From contig CM060732.1 in the NCBI GenBank assembly GCA_030704615.1, positions 42,077,053 to 42,141,052 on the forward strand: DNA of 64,000 bases, given 5' to 3'. A program made the translations under genes and the position numbers. The notes beneath the pieces were generated by a model. The model made no database searches and was not told the origin of the DNA. It saw nothing but the letters and a program-made list of their open reading frames with translations. How positions within the stretch are numbered: the stretch's first letter is position 1; each line of letters begins with the position of its first letter. The DNA comes from Takakia lepidozioides. Taxonomy: Eukaryota > Streptophyta > Takakiopsida > Takakiales > Takakiaceae. Positions 20,809 through 31,320 of the stretch are shown in pieces.

Positions 20809-22282
20809 TCAGGCCAATTGAATAGCCCCCGTCATGAAATGCTTCACAACATTTTCTAGTTTGTACCGTAACTCTACTGTGTCTACACACAAGTTTTTCA
20901 GAGCGGAAGCAAAACAGGTTCCAGTAGACATATCGTTGAACAGGCTTGCATCGAACGTGTTACCCCCATTTATTACCTGGGCTATCTTCCCAATTGCAAA
21001 GGTCTCTGATGGCACGGTTTAGAGGGGGCCTACGAGGTGTGCCATCTGACTGGTTGTTGGTTACATTATGAACAATTGCAATTTCAGGTGCAATCCACCA
21101 TCTATGTGCGAGAGTCTTTATCATCTTGTCTCTGCTCTCGAAAATGTACAACGTGGTTTTTGGGTCATCCGTCGCGGAGGCCACCCCCCAATCGCATACC
21201 CCGATGTACACATCTTCAGACTCTTGTGGAAAATGCAACAAGATGTTGTCGGGGGACATGTCGTTGTGTAAGAGGTGGTGACTATGGACGTTGAGCATGA
21301 TGTGCAAAAGCGCACATGCCAATTGGGTGCGATTCTGTCGGAATCGAACCAGTCGGTTGACCTCCTGCATTTTCTACTCCGTCCCCCGTTGTTCCATTAA
21401 CTCCCTGTTATCCCGATCATTATCCCATTTCCTATCAATACTCAACTATGATCGTATGGTCCCCCCATTCCACCAATGTGTGTAACCTCCATTTCGACGT
21501 GGATGCAATGCAAAATTCTTTATGATGCCGAAATGATGGAACTTTACAGCCAACGCCTCATTGTTATGTTGGACTTTGGCAAGCTTATCATTTGTTTCCC
21601 TGGGCGTTTTCCCTGCTAGCTCCCAAGATGGAGGAATGAATTGATTCCTAACAATTCTAACCCTCCGAAATGTACCATACCCTCCCTGTTTGGGCGCGTC
21701 GAGTTGTTGTACCTGTGCGTTTGTGGATATGTGTCTCACGTTCAATGCCACATCCGCGGACGAGGACCTTGTCTTCCATGAGAGTGGTTTCATACGTCGT
21801 TTGGCGTGGGCCTTTGCCATGTCAGACCACCAATCCACAAACACAAACAACTCCTCCTCCGAAGTTGGCATGCGACCTTCAGCTACAGGTGTTCTCATAA
21901 CAAACTTGTCCATGGTTTGCCTCAGATTCCATGTGACATCATGGGTCCGGTCCTCCATCCATTTCGTGAACTGGAACTTTGCCCTGTCCTCCTCCCATTC
22001 ATCCCCGGCCAAAGCCTCCCTCATTCTCATCTCCATATTGTGCTGGAATCTAAGGAACCCCTCATTCCCATGTCGGACATACAAAAGATTCAAACGCATT
22101 ATGTCATTGTCTTTCAAATAATCCAGCACTACTTGCTTTACCACCTTTGCGGCCTCTGCGCTTGGATAGTCTTTTTTGTTGACCTGACTATCCCGTTCAT
22201 GTGCATGTTTACGCTTCCTACCTTTACGCCCACTTCCCGAGGAACCCCCTGACACTGCGTTCGAAGCAACGTTTCTAGACAT
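20809..22282 (-). pseudogene. Protein-kinase-like gene of a mobile element, broken
   Basis: The first frame (22282-21446) has a basic N-terminus and ends with a glycine loop, GGYGTFRRVRI, and a VAIK-type lysine in LAVKFHHF. After a frame change and a stop near 21370 comes the catalytic loop LLHNDMSPDNILL (H-x-D and N kept, the usual lysine replaced by Ser), the metal-binding CDWGVAS and WIAPE. A second frame change near 21010 leads into the C-lobe segment ETFAIGKIAQVI. All the main kinase motifs are legible, so the ancestor was probably active. The sequence belongs to no host kinase family I recognise and sits in repeats. It faces the RING gene at 11.9-13.8 kb. Confidence 0.7.
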
Positions 22283-23545
22283 GATGAAAGTACTCTACGG
22301 AATAGACGTGGCTTTGTAACGGAAAACTAAACCCAGACTATTGATAACCTTATATATTAGCAGACCAATTTCCTCACCCTCTATTGGTATAGTACCCAAA
22401 GCAAACTCTCCCACAGTCCCAGGAAAAAAAAAAAAAAACTCATCCCTCACACAAATCCACTTTCTCCCCTCCCCATGCTTAGTCCTGGCCACCGTTCAAA
22501 CTCCAAGAAGCCCCAGAACCACACTCATAGAGAGGTAAAAAAGTGGGTTGGGAATGAGGGGTATGCCCTTATATACTGCCTGGAAAGACCTGGCGCGCGG
22601 CCGCCTCTGCTGCCCATTCACGCCTTGCCACGTGTCCAGGGAGCGGTCGCACCTATGGGTGGTCGCAGCTGCTTTCCTTCTCTGCGATGCCGAATTAGCG
22701 ACGTCTAGGGGTTGCAAAGTACGACCTCCGGACGTCACTGTTTAGGGGGATACATTTGAATTTAGGTGGGAAAATTTGAATTTGAATTTCAAAAACTTGT
22801 TGACCATTGACTCCGGCGTTGACCATTGACTCCGTCCAATGGCAATACGTTCATTGTTCTACATATATTAGGCAATGCATACTTGAACCTAGGACCTCCA
22901 CGTTATAACATTTCTAAGATACTACAGACTAACCAACACACTTACAATACATCTATGTATGACAAAAGCAGTCTAAGTATACTAGGGCTTCGCGTTGCTC
23001 CGCATTACTAGCGACGAAGTCCGAGAACTACGTTCAATTTTTTACAAAAAATGGGTGGGTCATCCCCACGGTGTTACATGCAGAGACCCCGTGTTTTGTT
23101 TTTTCCTGGAAGAAAAATGGCGGATCTGTATTTCAATGTTCAATTTTCACAAGCCGCATCAATCAATAACAACATACCCAAATACCCTTACATTCACTAT
23201 GTGAACTTTCAAGCATCCACCATGGGATTGGATCTTGGTGGGTTAAGGCTAGCTTTTGACAATATTCATGCAAGTTTGTCGAGGGCTCCATCCAAAGCCA
23301 CACCACGAGAAACAAACAAACATGTCCAAATTTAAGATGCTGAACAAACTTGTGCACAGGGTTGCCCCTCTCATCAAGCTCATTAAAATTCGTATTCACT
23401 TCCTTCTTCAAGCTTTGGAGAAGCTCCACCACCCAAACCCAAGAATTAGGACAACACTCTGATTTCCATCCACTGTCACCATAATCAGTCAAAAATCACC
23501 CCTTCAGTCAAGTGCAATTGTGGGCTGACTTCCCACCCATGCCTC
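22283..23545. other. Region with GCGACC motifs and no supported gene
   Basis: GGTCGCACC and GGTGGTCGCAGC lie at 22645-22670, outside the kinase gene. A short tandem duplication of TTGACCATTGACTCCG lies at about 22799-22835. The rest, including short frames at 23050-23490, shows no domain. Confidence 0.5.
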
Positions 23546-23546
23546 C

Positions 23547-23663
23547 CTACCACACCCGTGCCTATGATCAGCGCATTCCATGAGACCACATCATGTTTAG
23601 CCATACTGTCAAACACTTCACGCGCATCCTCTAAGCTCCCACATTTGGCTTATATATCTACAA
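23547..23663 (-). pseudogene. Remnant of a PPR repeat
   Basis: The minus strand reads AKCGSLEDAREVFDSMAK then HDVVSWNALI, a clear PPR repeat. It is cut at its 5' side (near 23664) by a sequence identical over 26 bp to the one that cuts a plus-strand PPR fragment at 28273. Confidence 0.75.
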
Positions 23664-23667
23664 AACC

Positions 23668-23693
23668 CTATTTTAACTAATTCTGGACTTTTG
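23668..23693 (+). repeat. 26-bp junction sequence, copy A (possible element end)
   Basis: It begins CTATTTTAACTAATTC and continues to CTTTTG at 23693. It directly abuts a broken PPR repeat and is identical to 28277-28302. It is a candidate terminus of the palindrome-bearing element. Confidence 0.65.
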
Positions 23694-23889
23694 GCTTAAA
23701 TCCGGACCAAACTTAATATATATTTTAATTAAAATTAATTAAAATATTAATAATATCTTGGATAGTAATGTGTGATTGAACTTTGTGAAATTACAAGTGA
23801 TGTCATACTTGCTTCAAAATGTAACATATAAGATGTCAATTTGACATTGAAGTGCTTGTGAAGTTGCAGTGTAACTGAACAATTCATTG

Positions 23890-23913
23890 AACGTCCACTG
23901 GGAAGTCGAATGA
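23890..23913. repeat. Degenerate palindrome
   Basis: Left arm AACGTCCACTG, spacer GG, then AAGTCGAATGA; the outer right arm has decayed. Confidence 0.5.
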
Positions 23914-24119
23914 TGTAATATTACATTATGTAATCACGATAAACAAATGTGACTCATAGTACTCTACCAAGCTATTTTAATATTTTACTGCCCTTCTCAA
24001 ACCCAAAACATCATTCCAATGGCATTGTCTATGGATATTGTGCTTGTCAACATGAAGATTCAATCAAAATTACTATCAACTTATATCAAGTATTGAAACA
24101 TTAGGAAGATGACCTACTA

Positions 24120-25350
24120 GGGTAGTAAAATAAGGTTTGGGGTGTAACTAGATATATTAAGTACAATAAGGTCCAAGTTTGTGGTGACTCGGAGAAGGGT
24201 TTAGGGTTTTAAAAGGTTTAGGATAGAAAGAGAAAAACAAATATGGACGACTCTGAACCTCTGTAGAATGTAAAAATGTAAGGGGAATTTGATATCCATG
24301 TAATCATTCTATCATACGTTATCCAACAAAATTAAAGAAAACATTAAGAGAATGATACAAATTTTACAAGAGGTAATATGGTAGTATAATAAGGTTTGGA
24401 GTTTATTATAAGTAGGGTAACCCTTCTGTGTTTGATATATGGTAAAAGTAATGGTTTAGGGTGTTAAGGGTCACGCTTAAGCTTGGGGTAAGGATTATTA
24501 AGGGAAGGGTAAAGGGAAGGGTAAGGGTTTAGGGTTTGGATTTAGGGTAGAAAGGGACAAACAAATATGGAAGACTCACACATGGTAGTACAATAACTTG
24601 GTTTGGAGTGTAAGTAGGGTAGTACACTAACCTGATTTTTGGTATATGGTAAGAGTACTAATGGTTTAGGGTAGTAAGTGTCAGGCTTAAGCTTAGGGTA
24701 AGGATTAAGGCCAGGGTAAAGGAATGGGTAAGGATTTAGGGTTTGGATTTAAGATAGTTCAAAGGGACAAACAAATATAGAAGACTTCGGGGAGGTCACT
24801 CCCTATCTAGTTTCCTAGGCACGTGAGGCAAATATGCATTTTCTATGGGGGTATTAATTTTATTTTCTGAATTTTTGGCCACCCTATTATTACATAATTT
24901 TGTAATATGACATATTTTCTTGTAGGCTATATTATTTATATTTTATAGCAGGTAACAAATATTGGACACCCTATATTAACCTGAAAAAAAAATAAAAAAA
25001 ATACAGGGTAATGAATTTTTTATTTGCTGGAAACAAATTTATCCAAAGTAGATGCATCAGCATCATTTAAAGTATAAAGGTTTAACTTTGTTTTTGGTAT
25101 ATGGTAAGAGTAATGGTTTAAGGTAATAAGTGTCAGGTTTAAGCTTAGGGTAAGGATTAAGGCCAGGGTAAGGGTTTAGGGTTTGGATTTATGGGAGTAC
25201 ACAAAGGTTTTTGGTGTATGGTAAGAGTAATGTTTAGGGTACTAAGTGTCCGGCTTAAGCCTATGGAAGGGTTAAGGGAAGGGTAAAACGAAGGGTAAGG
25301 ATTTAGAGGTGATGGTAAAGGTATAAATGGACAAACAAATATGGAAGATT
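24120..25350 (+). repeat. Degenerate repeats rich in telomere-like TTTAGGG
   Basis: About four copies of a ~150-bp unit contain GGTATATGGTAAGAGTAATG, TCAGGCTTAAGCTTAGGGTA, AAGGGTTTAGGGTTTGGA and GACAAACAAATATGGAAGA. Clear copies are near 24430-24590, 24630-24785, 25095-25190 and 25213-25350. TTTAGGG is the usual plant telomere unit, but here it never forms a perfect array. Confidence 0.7.
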
Positions 25351-25548
25351 CGCATTCACTAGAACGAGACATTGCAAAAAAACATTAAGTCCGGATTGGA
25401 AAATAAAGAATCCAGGGGTTGTGCCAGCAATTTTTTTTCTTTTGGGTGCACTGTTTGTTTTGTAAGCCAGAATCCCCCATGTCACGAATATATGATGAAC
25501 AGAATGTACAGCAGTGCAGAGTCCAACACGACAAAAAAAAAATAGAGG

Positions 25549-25572
25549 AACGTCCACTGCCCACTTGAGGTT
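25549..25572. repeat. Degenerate palindrome
   Basis: Left arm AACGTCCACTG, spacer CC, right arm CACTTGAGGTT. It lies downstream of the minus-strand DUF7869-type gene. Confidence 0.6.
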
Positions 25573-25979
25573 CAGTGCGACAGAAAAAGAAGACGGGAAG
25601 GATCACCCAACGCAAACACGAAGGGAAAAAAACGTAATTTAAAAAAAAAAAATCTTAAAACAAAAAACCGGAAATGACTTCAACATTTAGTCCATGGATG
25701 GAAAGTGGTTCGCTAGAAGGAAACCTTCAGGTATCTGGCTGAAGGTTAGCCACCTCCAAATTCGCGGGCGCCTTCACTGCTTCCACCGCTGTAATTCTCT
25801 TGGTGCTATTTCTTGTCGTATTTTTTCGTGGCGGCATTGTTCACGTGGATCCATTGAGCACTCATTTCTCGGCTGTTTGTCATCTTCACACCTGCTGATG
25901 TTCTCACTCTGCTGGTCTTCCCTTGCATGCAGATCTTGATCCCCGGACGGTGCTAATTCTGCAATGCAGAGTAGGTTGT

Positions 25980-27540
25980 TTATTTATTTATTTATTTCCA
26001 CCACTCCACCTTCACTTTCTTAAAATTAGGATCTTCCCTTTTTCGGATGATATCTGAAATTGCCATTCCCATCCAGACCGGGCACGTCGTTGGGTCATGA
26101 GGGCGAACGAGCACAAAAAACCCTTTCTGAATATCCTTGGACGCTCGCACCTAGGGCCACAATAAGGTTCTGGAACTTCATCCTCTTTTTCTATATCTTC
26201 CAGTATCTGTGGCTGGATGCCATCCCTCCGATGGTTTGAGGAATTTGTTTTCGGCCAAAATCCCTCAAGAAGCTGAATACGATCCGGAATGTCCTACATT
26301 GGCTTCGTCGAGAATATTTCCCCAGTATTGGTCATATTGTTCCATCACACCCTGGTAATGATCGTCAAACAACATTCCTTTGGTCCCTCTGTATTTCTTA
26401 ATACCATTTTTTATGAATGACTGTTTTTCTGAGGAGCCGTCCCCGACTCCCCATATCGGTCTTCTTGGAACGGCATCTGGGTCTCCTTCAGGGAGATTTG
26501 GAGTCCCATCAGGGTTGGACTTCCACATCTTAACGCTGGAGTTTGTAGGAAGCCACTCCGAATCAATAGCTGACTTCTTGTACTTCATAATGGGCCAGCC
26601 ATCCGCATCCTTAAAAAACCAAAAAACGTGCATCTTTGAGATCCCGACCAAAGCCTCCTTCCGTCATGAATACAACCCTTAACAAACTTCTTGAAGTCAG
26701 GAACCTCCTAAATGATTTGAGGAATGAATTGCATATATTGGGAGATCATGAATGACCTCATCAAATCCGGAAGAATATAGGTGATGCGTTCCTTTAGCTT
26801 CTTCGAGAGATAGCTAAAGAATCCGTCAATATCCTCATGGGTGTGCCCGACCATGAGAAAACCAAGCTGGATATCTTCAAAGACATCTTTGGCAGTGAGG
26901 AGGGATATGAAAGCAAGCATCCATATGTTTTTATTGTCATTGGAGGAGTTGTCCATCTGCAAATAAAGTCGTCTAGGAAGTGGTCGAGCACCACATTTAT
27001 CATGCGGCCTGCAGGGTTTCAAAGCCTCCAAACATCTCGATTTACCTCTCATGAGCATTTCAAAAAAATCATTTTGAACTTCAGTGTCGAAAATGTTCTT
27101 GGATTCCCGGCATGTGGGCTTTTCCGGTTGGCGCAGGCACCGAGCCAGCGACCCAATTGTGAAGTTTGAATTGCCTCTCCAGAACTCAAGGGAAAATTGA
27201 GCGTAAGCTCCATCACCGTGTCCGTGCGTAACCATTCCTGTCAATGAGATAGGCAATTGACCCAATCCCGAGACCATCTTGTTCGTCGTCTGTAGCCTCG
27301 GAATAGCCGTTTTCCTATGATCCATCTTATCGTGAATAATACATAGGAACTCCGGAATCATAACGGATTCATTCCTCCAGCTATGGTACAGCCTTCTGCA
27401 TGACTTTTGATGCCTCAAGTGCAAATCAAGCGCCTGCTTATGTGCGACCTGTTCGGAACTCCTTTTAATTGACTTCTTGATCAAGTCCTTCAACATCTCG
27501 CATTCTGTGCACTTAGCAAAGGTGCTTCCTGTTTTCCGAA
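25980..27540 (-). pseudogene. DUF7869-type transposon protein, lightly broken
   Basis: The main frame (to 26708) has an N-terminal part with Cys/His pairs (KCTECEMLKDL, then HLRHQKSC), possibly a zinc finger. It carries the strongly diagnostic core YLQMDNSSNDNKN and LGFLMVGHTHEDIDGFFS, which I associate with the DUF7869 family seen in repetitive genes of several eukaryotes. A TAG at 26708 interrupts IIxEVPDFKKFVKG, consistent with a former Gln codon. A frame change near 26655 leads to the next part (KMHVFWFFKDADGWPIMKY), and a further stretch ends with KGFFVLVRPHDPTTCPVWMG and VKVEWWK near 25990. The conserved Asp, Asn and His residues suggest an RNase H-like, possibly transposase, fold; that is inference. 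The 5' end (about 27540-27598) runs into antisense PPR sequence, so the true start is lost. Confidence 0.6.
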
Positions 27541-27549
27541 CCTCCGACC

Positions 27550-28273
27550 TCTGTGTTCTGAACGCAAGTGCAAGCCTAGGAGCCTTGGAAAAGGGCAAAG
27601 AGGTCTATGCTAACATTCTCAAAGTTGGAATTGCGTCATATATTAACTTGGAAACTGCCCTTGCTGACATGTCCGCCAAATGCAGGAGCATGATGGACGC
27701 ACGACAAGTATTTAAGAGTATGGCTGTAAGAGATATGGTCTCATGGAGTGCCATGATCGCTGGGTACGCTCAGGATGGGTGTAGTAGGGAGGCATTTGAG
27801 GTTTATAAGAAAATGCAACAGGAAGGGGTGACACGCAACATGGTCACCTGCATCTGCATTCTCAAGGCTTGTGCCAGCCTAGGAGCCCTGGAAATGGGCA
27901 AAGAAGTCCACAAGGACATCATCAAAGCTGACTCGATTGGGTCAGATATAACTTTGGAGAATACACTATCGACATGTATGCCAAATGTGGGAACATGAAG
28001 GATGCGCATCAAGTGTTTGACAAGATGACTAAAGGAGACGTGGTCTCATGGAGTGCCATGATCGCATGATACGTACAAGATGGGTCTAGTAGGGAGGCTT
28101 TCAAGATCTATGAGCAGATGGAACTGGAAGGGGTGATGCCCAACCATGTAACATTTATTTGCAGACTCAATGCATTTGCTAGCCTTGGAGCCTTGGGAAA
28201 AGGTAAAGAGGTCCATGCTGACATCCTGAAAGCTGGAATTACGTCATATGTAAATCTGGAGACTGCACTTGTA
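27550..28273 (+). pseudogene. PPR gene fragment cut at both ends
   Basis: Consecutive PPR repeats: NASASLGALEKGKEVYANIL, DMVSWSAMIAGYAQDG, QQEGVTRNMVTCICILKACA, then after a frame change CGNMKDAHQVFDKMTKGDVV and MELEGVMPNHVTFICRLNA. It ends at ETALV (28273), exactly where the 26-bp junction sequence follows. It contains at least one frame change and one stop. It starts abruptly at 27550, against the DUF7869-type gene. The insertion point within the PPR repeat (LV before DMYAKCG) is the same point at which the minus-strand remnant at 23663 starts. Confidence 0.8.
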
Positions 28274-28276
28274 ACT

Positions 28277-28302
28277 CTATTTTAACTAATTCTGGACTTT
28301 TG
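28277..28302 (+). repeat. 26-bp junction sequence, copy B (possible element end)
   Basis: Identical to 23668-23693, it immediately follows the broken PPR repeat. Afterwards the two copies diverge, although both soon contain TCCGGACC or GGTCCAGA. Confidence 0.65.
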
Positions 28303-28460
28303 TTTGGTCCAGAAATACAAGATATATGAATAATTACTATAATAGAAATAAAGAGATACATCTATAATTATTTGACTATTTGTGCACTATATAACAACGA
28401 ATTATATAATCCTCCACACATTCTACGCAAAAATACAAGTATGTATTGTGGTCTTAGATG

Positions 28461-28484
28461 AACATCCACTGCCAAGTTGACGTT
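28461..28484. repeat. Degenerate palindrome
   Basis: Left arm AACATCCACTG, spacer CC, right arm AAGTTGACGTT. It is one of the CGTT-ended class. Confidence 0.6.
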
Positions 28485-28718
28485 CATTAAAAGGAATGAG
28501 AGGATGCAAGGAATCAAACAATGATGAGAGCTCCGATATCCAAAATGACATACACAAACAAACATGGAACAATGCCAGAACCAAATATGAAACAATGATG
28601 GCATGTGATGAAGATGACAACATGGAAAACGAGTCTGTCGGGACTTGATTGATGATATGAAACATTCATATTTTATTTGAGATTATATCACTCAAGGCGA
28701 TGGACCAACAGAAAAATG

Positions 28719-28742
28719 AACGTCAACTGTCCATCCGTTCAT
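28719..28742. repeat. Strongly degenerate palindrome
   Basis: Left arm AACGTCAACTG, spacer TC, then CATCCGTTCAT. Only the left arm is well kept. Confidence 0.4.
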
Positions 28743-28843
28743 GGACTTAATGCCATACAAGCCATAGATTCTGAAGCAATAGAACCGTTACGGCTTATAC
28801 TAACTCATTAATAATACTGAGCCTCCTCCCAAATGGCTCACAG

Positions 28844-29973
28844 TCAAGGCATGTGTCCGAAGACGCCTCCGGTTACCACAGCCACTTGCAACGGTCTCCG
28901 CACCAGAGGACACGGAGATACTTTCAGGAAGGTGAAACCGGCTGACATTATCATCTGAAATGTTACTGCCAACTCTACTTGATGCCCTTGAAGCCTCCGT
29001 GGGATCCAAACACGAGGATCAAGATATCTTCCATACCAGGCCCAACAGGCATGGTCTCGATCAATAGGCTTATGAAAACACTTTGCCCGGTTCTCGCTAA
29101 TGTAATCAACGACTGTTGAAGCTCCAGCCATCTCCGATATATATGGCCACACTGCTTCTGTCATATCATCCCGGTCATGCAATCCGTTTGGTGAAGGCTT
29201 GAATGAGAAAGGGAAGAATCCAGTATTTTGTGGGTTTCGAATGCAGGCCTTTTGATGGCTCATCATCTACAAGAAGTATTTGCCCCTGCGTAGCAAACGG
29301 TCTACCAGGGTACCTGACAATAACACTTCGAATATCCTTCACGAGATATTTCATCCCGGTCCAGATATAACCGGTGGTATCCTTACAATCCTCAGCAGAC
29401 CATATGAAGCAAAACTTCTTCGCTATTTTCGTGGGGACGAAGCTCTCCAACATCCTACAAAGAACACCTCTATCAACACATGACCAAATGGCCACGTGAA
29501 AATGCTTCAATGCAAGGTCCAGAAACTCCAAGACTCCAAGCCGAGGCACCACAAACGGTCTGTCAGGAACTTGAAGTGTCACATTCCTGAAACGAAATTT
29601 CTCCTTAAACAATTCACCGCCGGTTGGGGGTGGCCGGTAGCAGAGGAATCCGTTGACACTCAAAATTAACAACATCTGTTTCCTCTTCCCCGCTGTTGCA
29701 TGTAAAGGATGAGAGACAAAGTTATCCTGACCAGGTTAATCACACACTGACATTAGTGTTTCTGCCATGAAAATACCCATGACCCAGAATGATTGAGTGT
29801 ATGGAAGATCAACACGATTGTGCAGAAAATGGCAAAATGCTGCACAATGTTGTTGGCTTGGAAGGTTTCAAGAGGACGGTTTATATTGCTAAGAAGAGGA
29901 ACGTCGACTGCCAAGTGGAGGTTCAAGAAAGTACCTTGTACGGAGGGAAATTGATGAAGGTATCGTGCTGCAT
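28844..29973 (-). pseudogene. FCP1/NIF-like phosphatase homologue 1, catalytic Asp lost
   Basis: A candidate first exon (29973-29935, MQHDTFINFPPYK) ends at the donor AAG then GTACTT. A 259-bp intron carries a palindrome ten bases after the donor, and exon 2 starts at 29675 with MLLILSVNGFLCYR, keeping phase 0. The order of motifs matches the FCP1/SCP (NIF) fold of CTD phosphatases: LSVNGFLC at the nucleophile motif (normally DxDxT/V), HFHVAIWSC at motif II, and ILLVDDEPSKG with KPTKYWILPF at the last motif. The first Asp of DxD is Ser and the second is Asn, so phosphatase activity is not expected. A frame change near 29215 leads to the C-terminal segment (AVWPYISEMAGASTVVDYIS, 28844-29210). 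It is the first of three related genes. Confidence 0.6.
29900..29923. repeat. Palindrome inside the first intron of FCP1-like gene 1
   Basis: Left arm AACGTCGACTG, spacer CC, right arm AAGTGGAGGTT (plus-strand reading). It lies ten bases inside the probable donor at 29934. Confidence 0.7.
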
Positions 29974-30567
29974 CCCCGCCTGTTGAGAAAAGATGGAGTT
30001 AATTAGTGCATAACCAAACGAATAGAAAAGAGAAGAAAGTGGAGAAATGATATCGAATAGTATCGATGTCGCTTTATTGGAAAGTCTCACTGGCGGGCTT
30101 GGCATCCCAACGGACATGTTTTGACGAGACCTCGGTATGTCCGAGGTATTCCTTTTCTTCCTCGAGTCTGCTTTGTCTCTGACGAAGGACTTCTCTCCGG
30201 TGGAACCGATTTGTAGAAGAGATGGAAATGGTTTGGGGGCCCTATTCCGCTTCCTCGGTGCAGAACATTGCGCCAACAGTGCAGGGTCGGGAACCGAGAA
30301 GTTGCAATTGAAGTTTCGTCCTTGTCCTTGTCGAAAGGGTTGCGGAGAAAGGGAACGGAATGGAAATTGTCCCTTGAGCACTCCACATCCTGAATGAAAT
30401 TCACACGTAACGAAGGGATTACCTCGGAACAGATTTATAATGAAGACGTCGTTTGACAGGAAGGTCACAATCCGCAGATTTTATGGCCTGGAGTAAAACA
30501 AGAACATCAGACCCAGTACTAAGGAAAACAAAAGGACGAGTTAGAATTCAGATATAAGTAATTTTAC
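29974..30567 (-). other. Unassigned sequence with overlapping minus-strand frames
   Basis: Two overlapping minus-strand frames (to 30468 and 30404) have no recognisable domain. An acceptor-like TTTACTCCAG lies at 30488, but every frame after it stops within 25 codons or conflicts with the next exon. Coding status is unresolved. Confidence 0.3.
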
Positions 30568-31014
30568 CTAACTCCTTCTGATTTGGGCTGTCCAACCTTC
30601 GTGCTGGGGAGAGAAGGAGGGAAGAGAGACAACAGTGTGCTGCGGAGCCGCAACCTCAGCCGCGTCCTCAGTGGATGACATTCTTGAGGTAGATTTCAGA
30701 CCCTTGACACTTAACATGGAGGGTGAGGATTGTAGAGTGAGGTCCACGAAATCCCCTGCACATTTGTCAAGTTGGCTTCCATCTTCGACATTCAATCCTA
30801 AACAATCTTGCGACAGAACATCATTTTCAGGAATGGACTGAAGAAGAGGGTCGTGCAATTGAAGGGAAGTCAAGTGTCTGGATGATGCTTCACCGTCGAT
30901 GACAGAAATCTCAACGGTAGTATGAATGTTGTCCCTCTGTCAACGAATTTCTGATATGGAGGATTTCAATGGAGGTCCCGACAAAAAGTTGGCATCGGCA
31001 ACATCTCCATGAAC
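30568..31014 (-). pseudogene. Exon of an unidentified Ser/Leu-rich protein
   Basis: After an acceptor (TTCGTTTCTGCAG, ending at 31015) the minus strand reads 149 codons from VHGDVADANFLSGPPLKSS to a TAG at 30568. It is broken only by one TGA near 30941 that fits a former Arg codon. The intron upstream carries the perfect palindrome at 31056-31079, 42 bp before the exon. No domain is recognised. Directly after the TAG is a donor-like GTAAAA. Confidence 0.45.
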
Positions 31015-31055
31015 CTGCAGAAACGAACTACAAGGTCAATGTACAGACACAGGAT

Positions 31056-31079
31056 AACCTCCACTGCACAGTGGAGGTT
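31056..31079. repeat. 24-bp palindrome, perfect copy in an intron
   Basis: Left arm AACCTCCACTG, spacer CA, right arm CAGTGGAGGTT. In minus-strand sense it lies 42 bp before a good acceptor at 31015. Confidence 0.9.
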
Positions 31080-31320
31080 GTCGGATTTGAAAAAGCCCCC
31101 GAGACGAGTTTTGGAAAAGGCCTGTATCTCAGAGGATCGGGATGGTATAGGGTGGAGAAATGCATGAATGGGACTAGGAGATAACAAACAATTCCATGTC
31201 AATTCAGATTGAAAAGGAAATCCCAGTAGACAACAGTTTTTATAGAAAAACAATACAACCTATAGAAAAACCAATCAAAAATATACAATGAATCAAAGAC
31301 GTGGTTGATCAATAAAATCT

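Noticed and set aside
24120-25350. True chromosome end or telomere
   Set aside because: TTTAGGG units are degenerate, embedded in ~150-bp repeats, and unrelated sequence continues on both sides.
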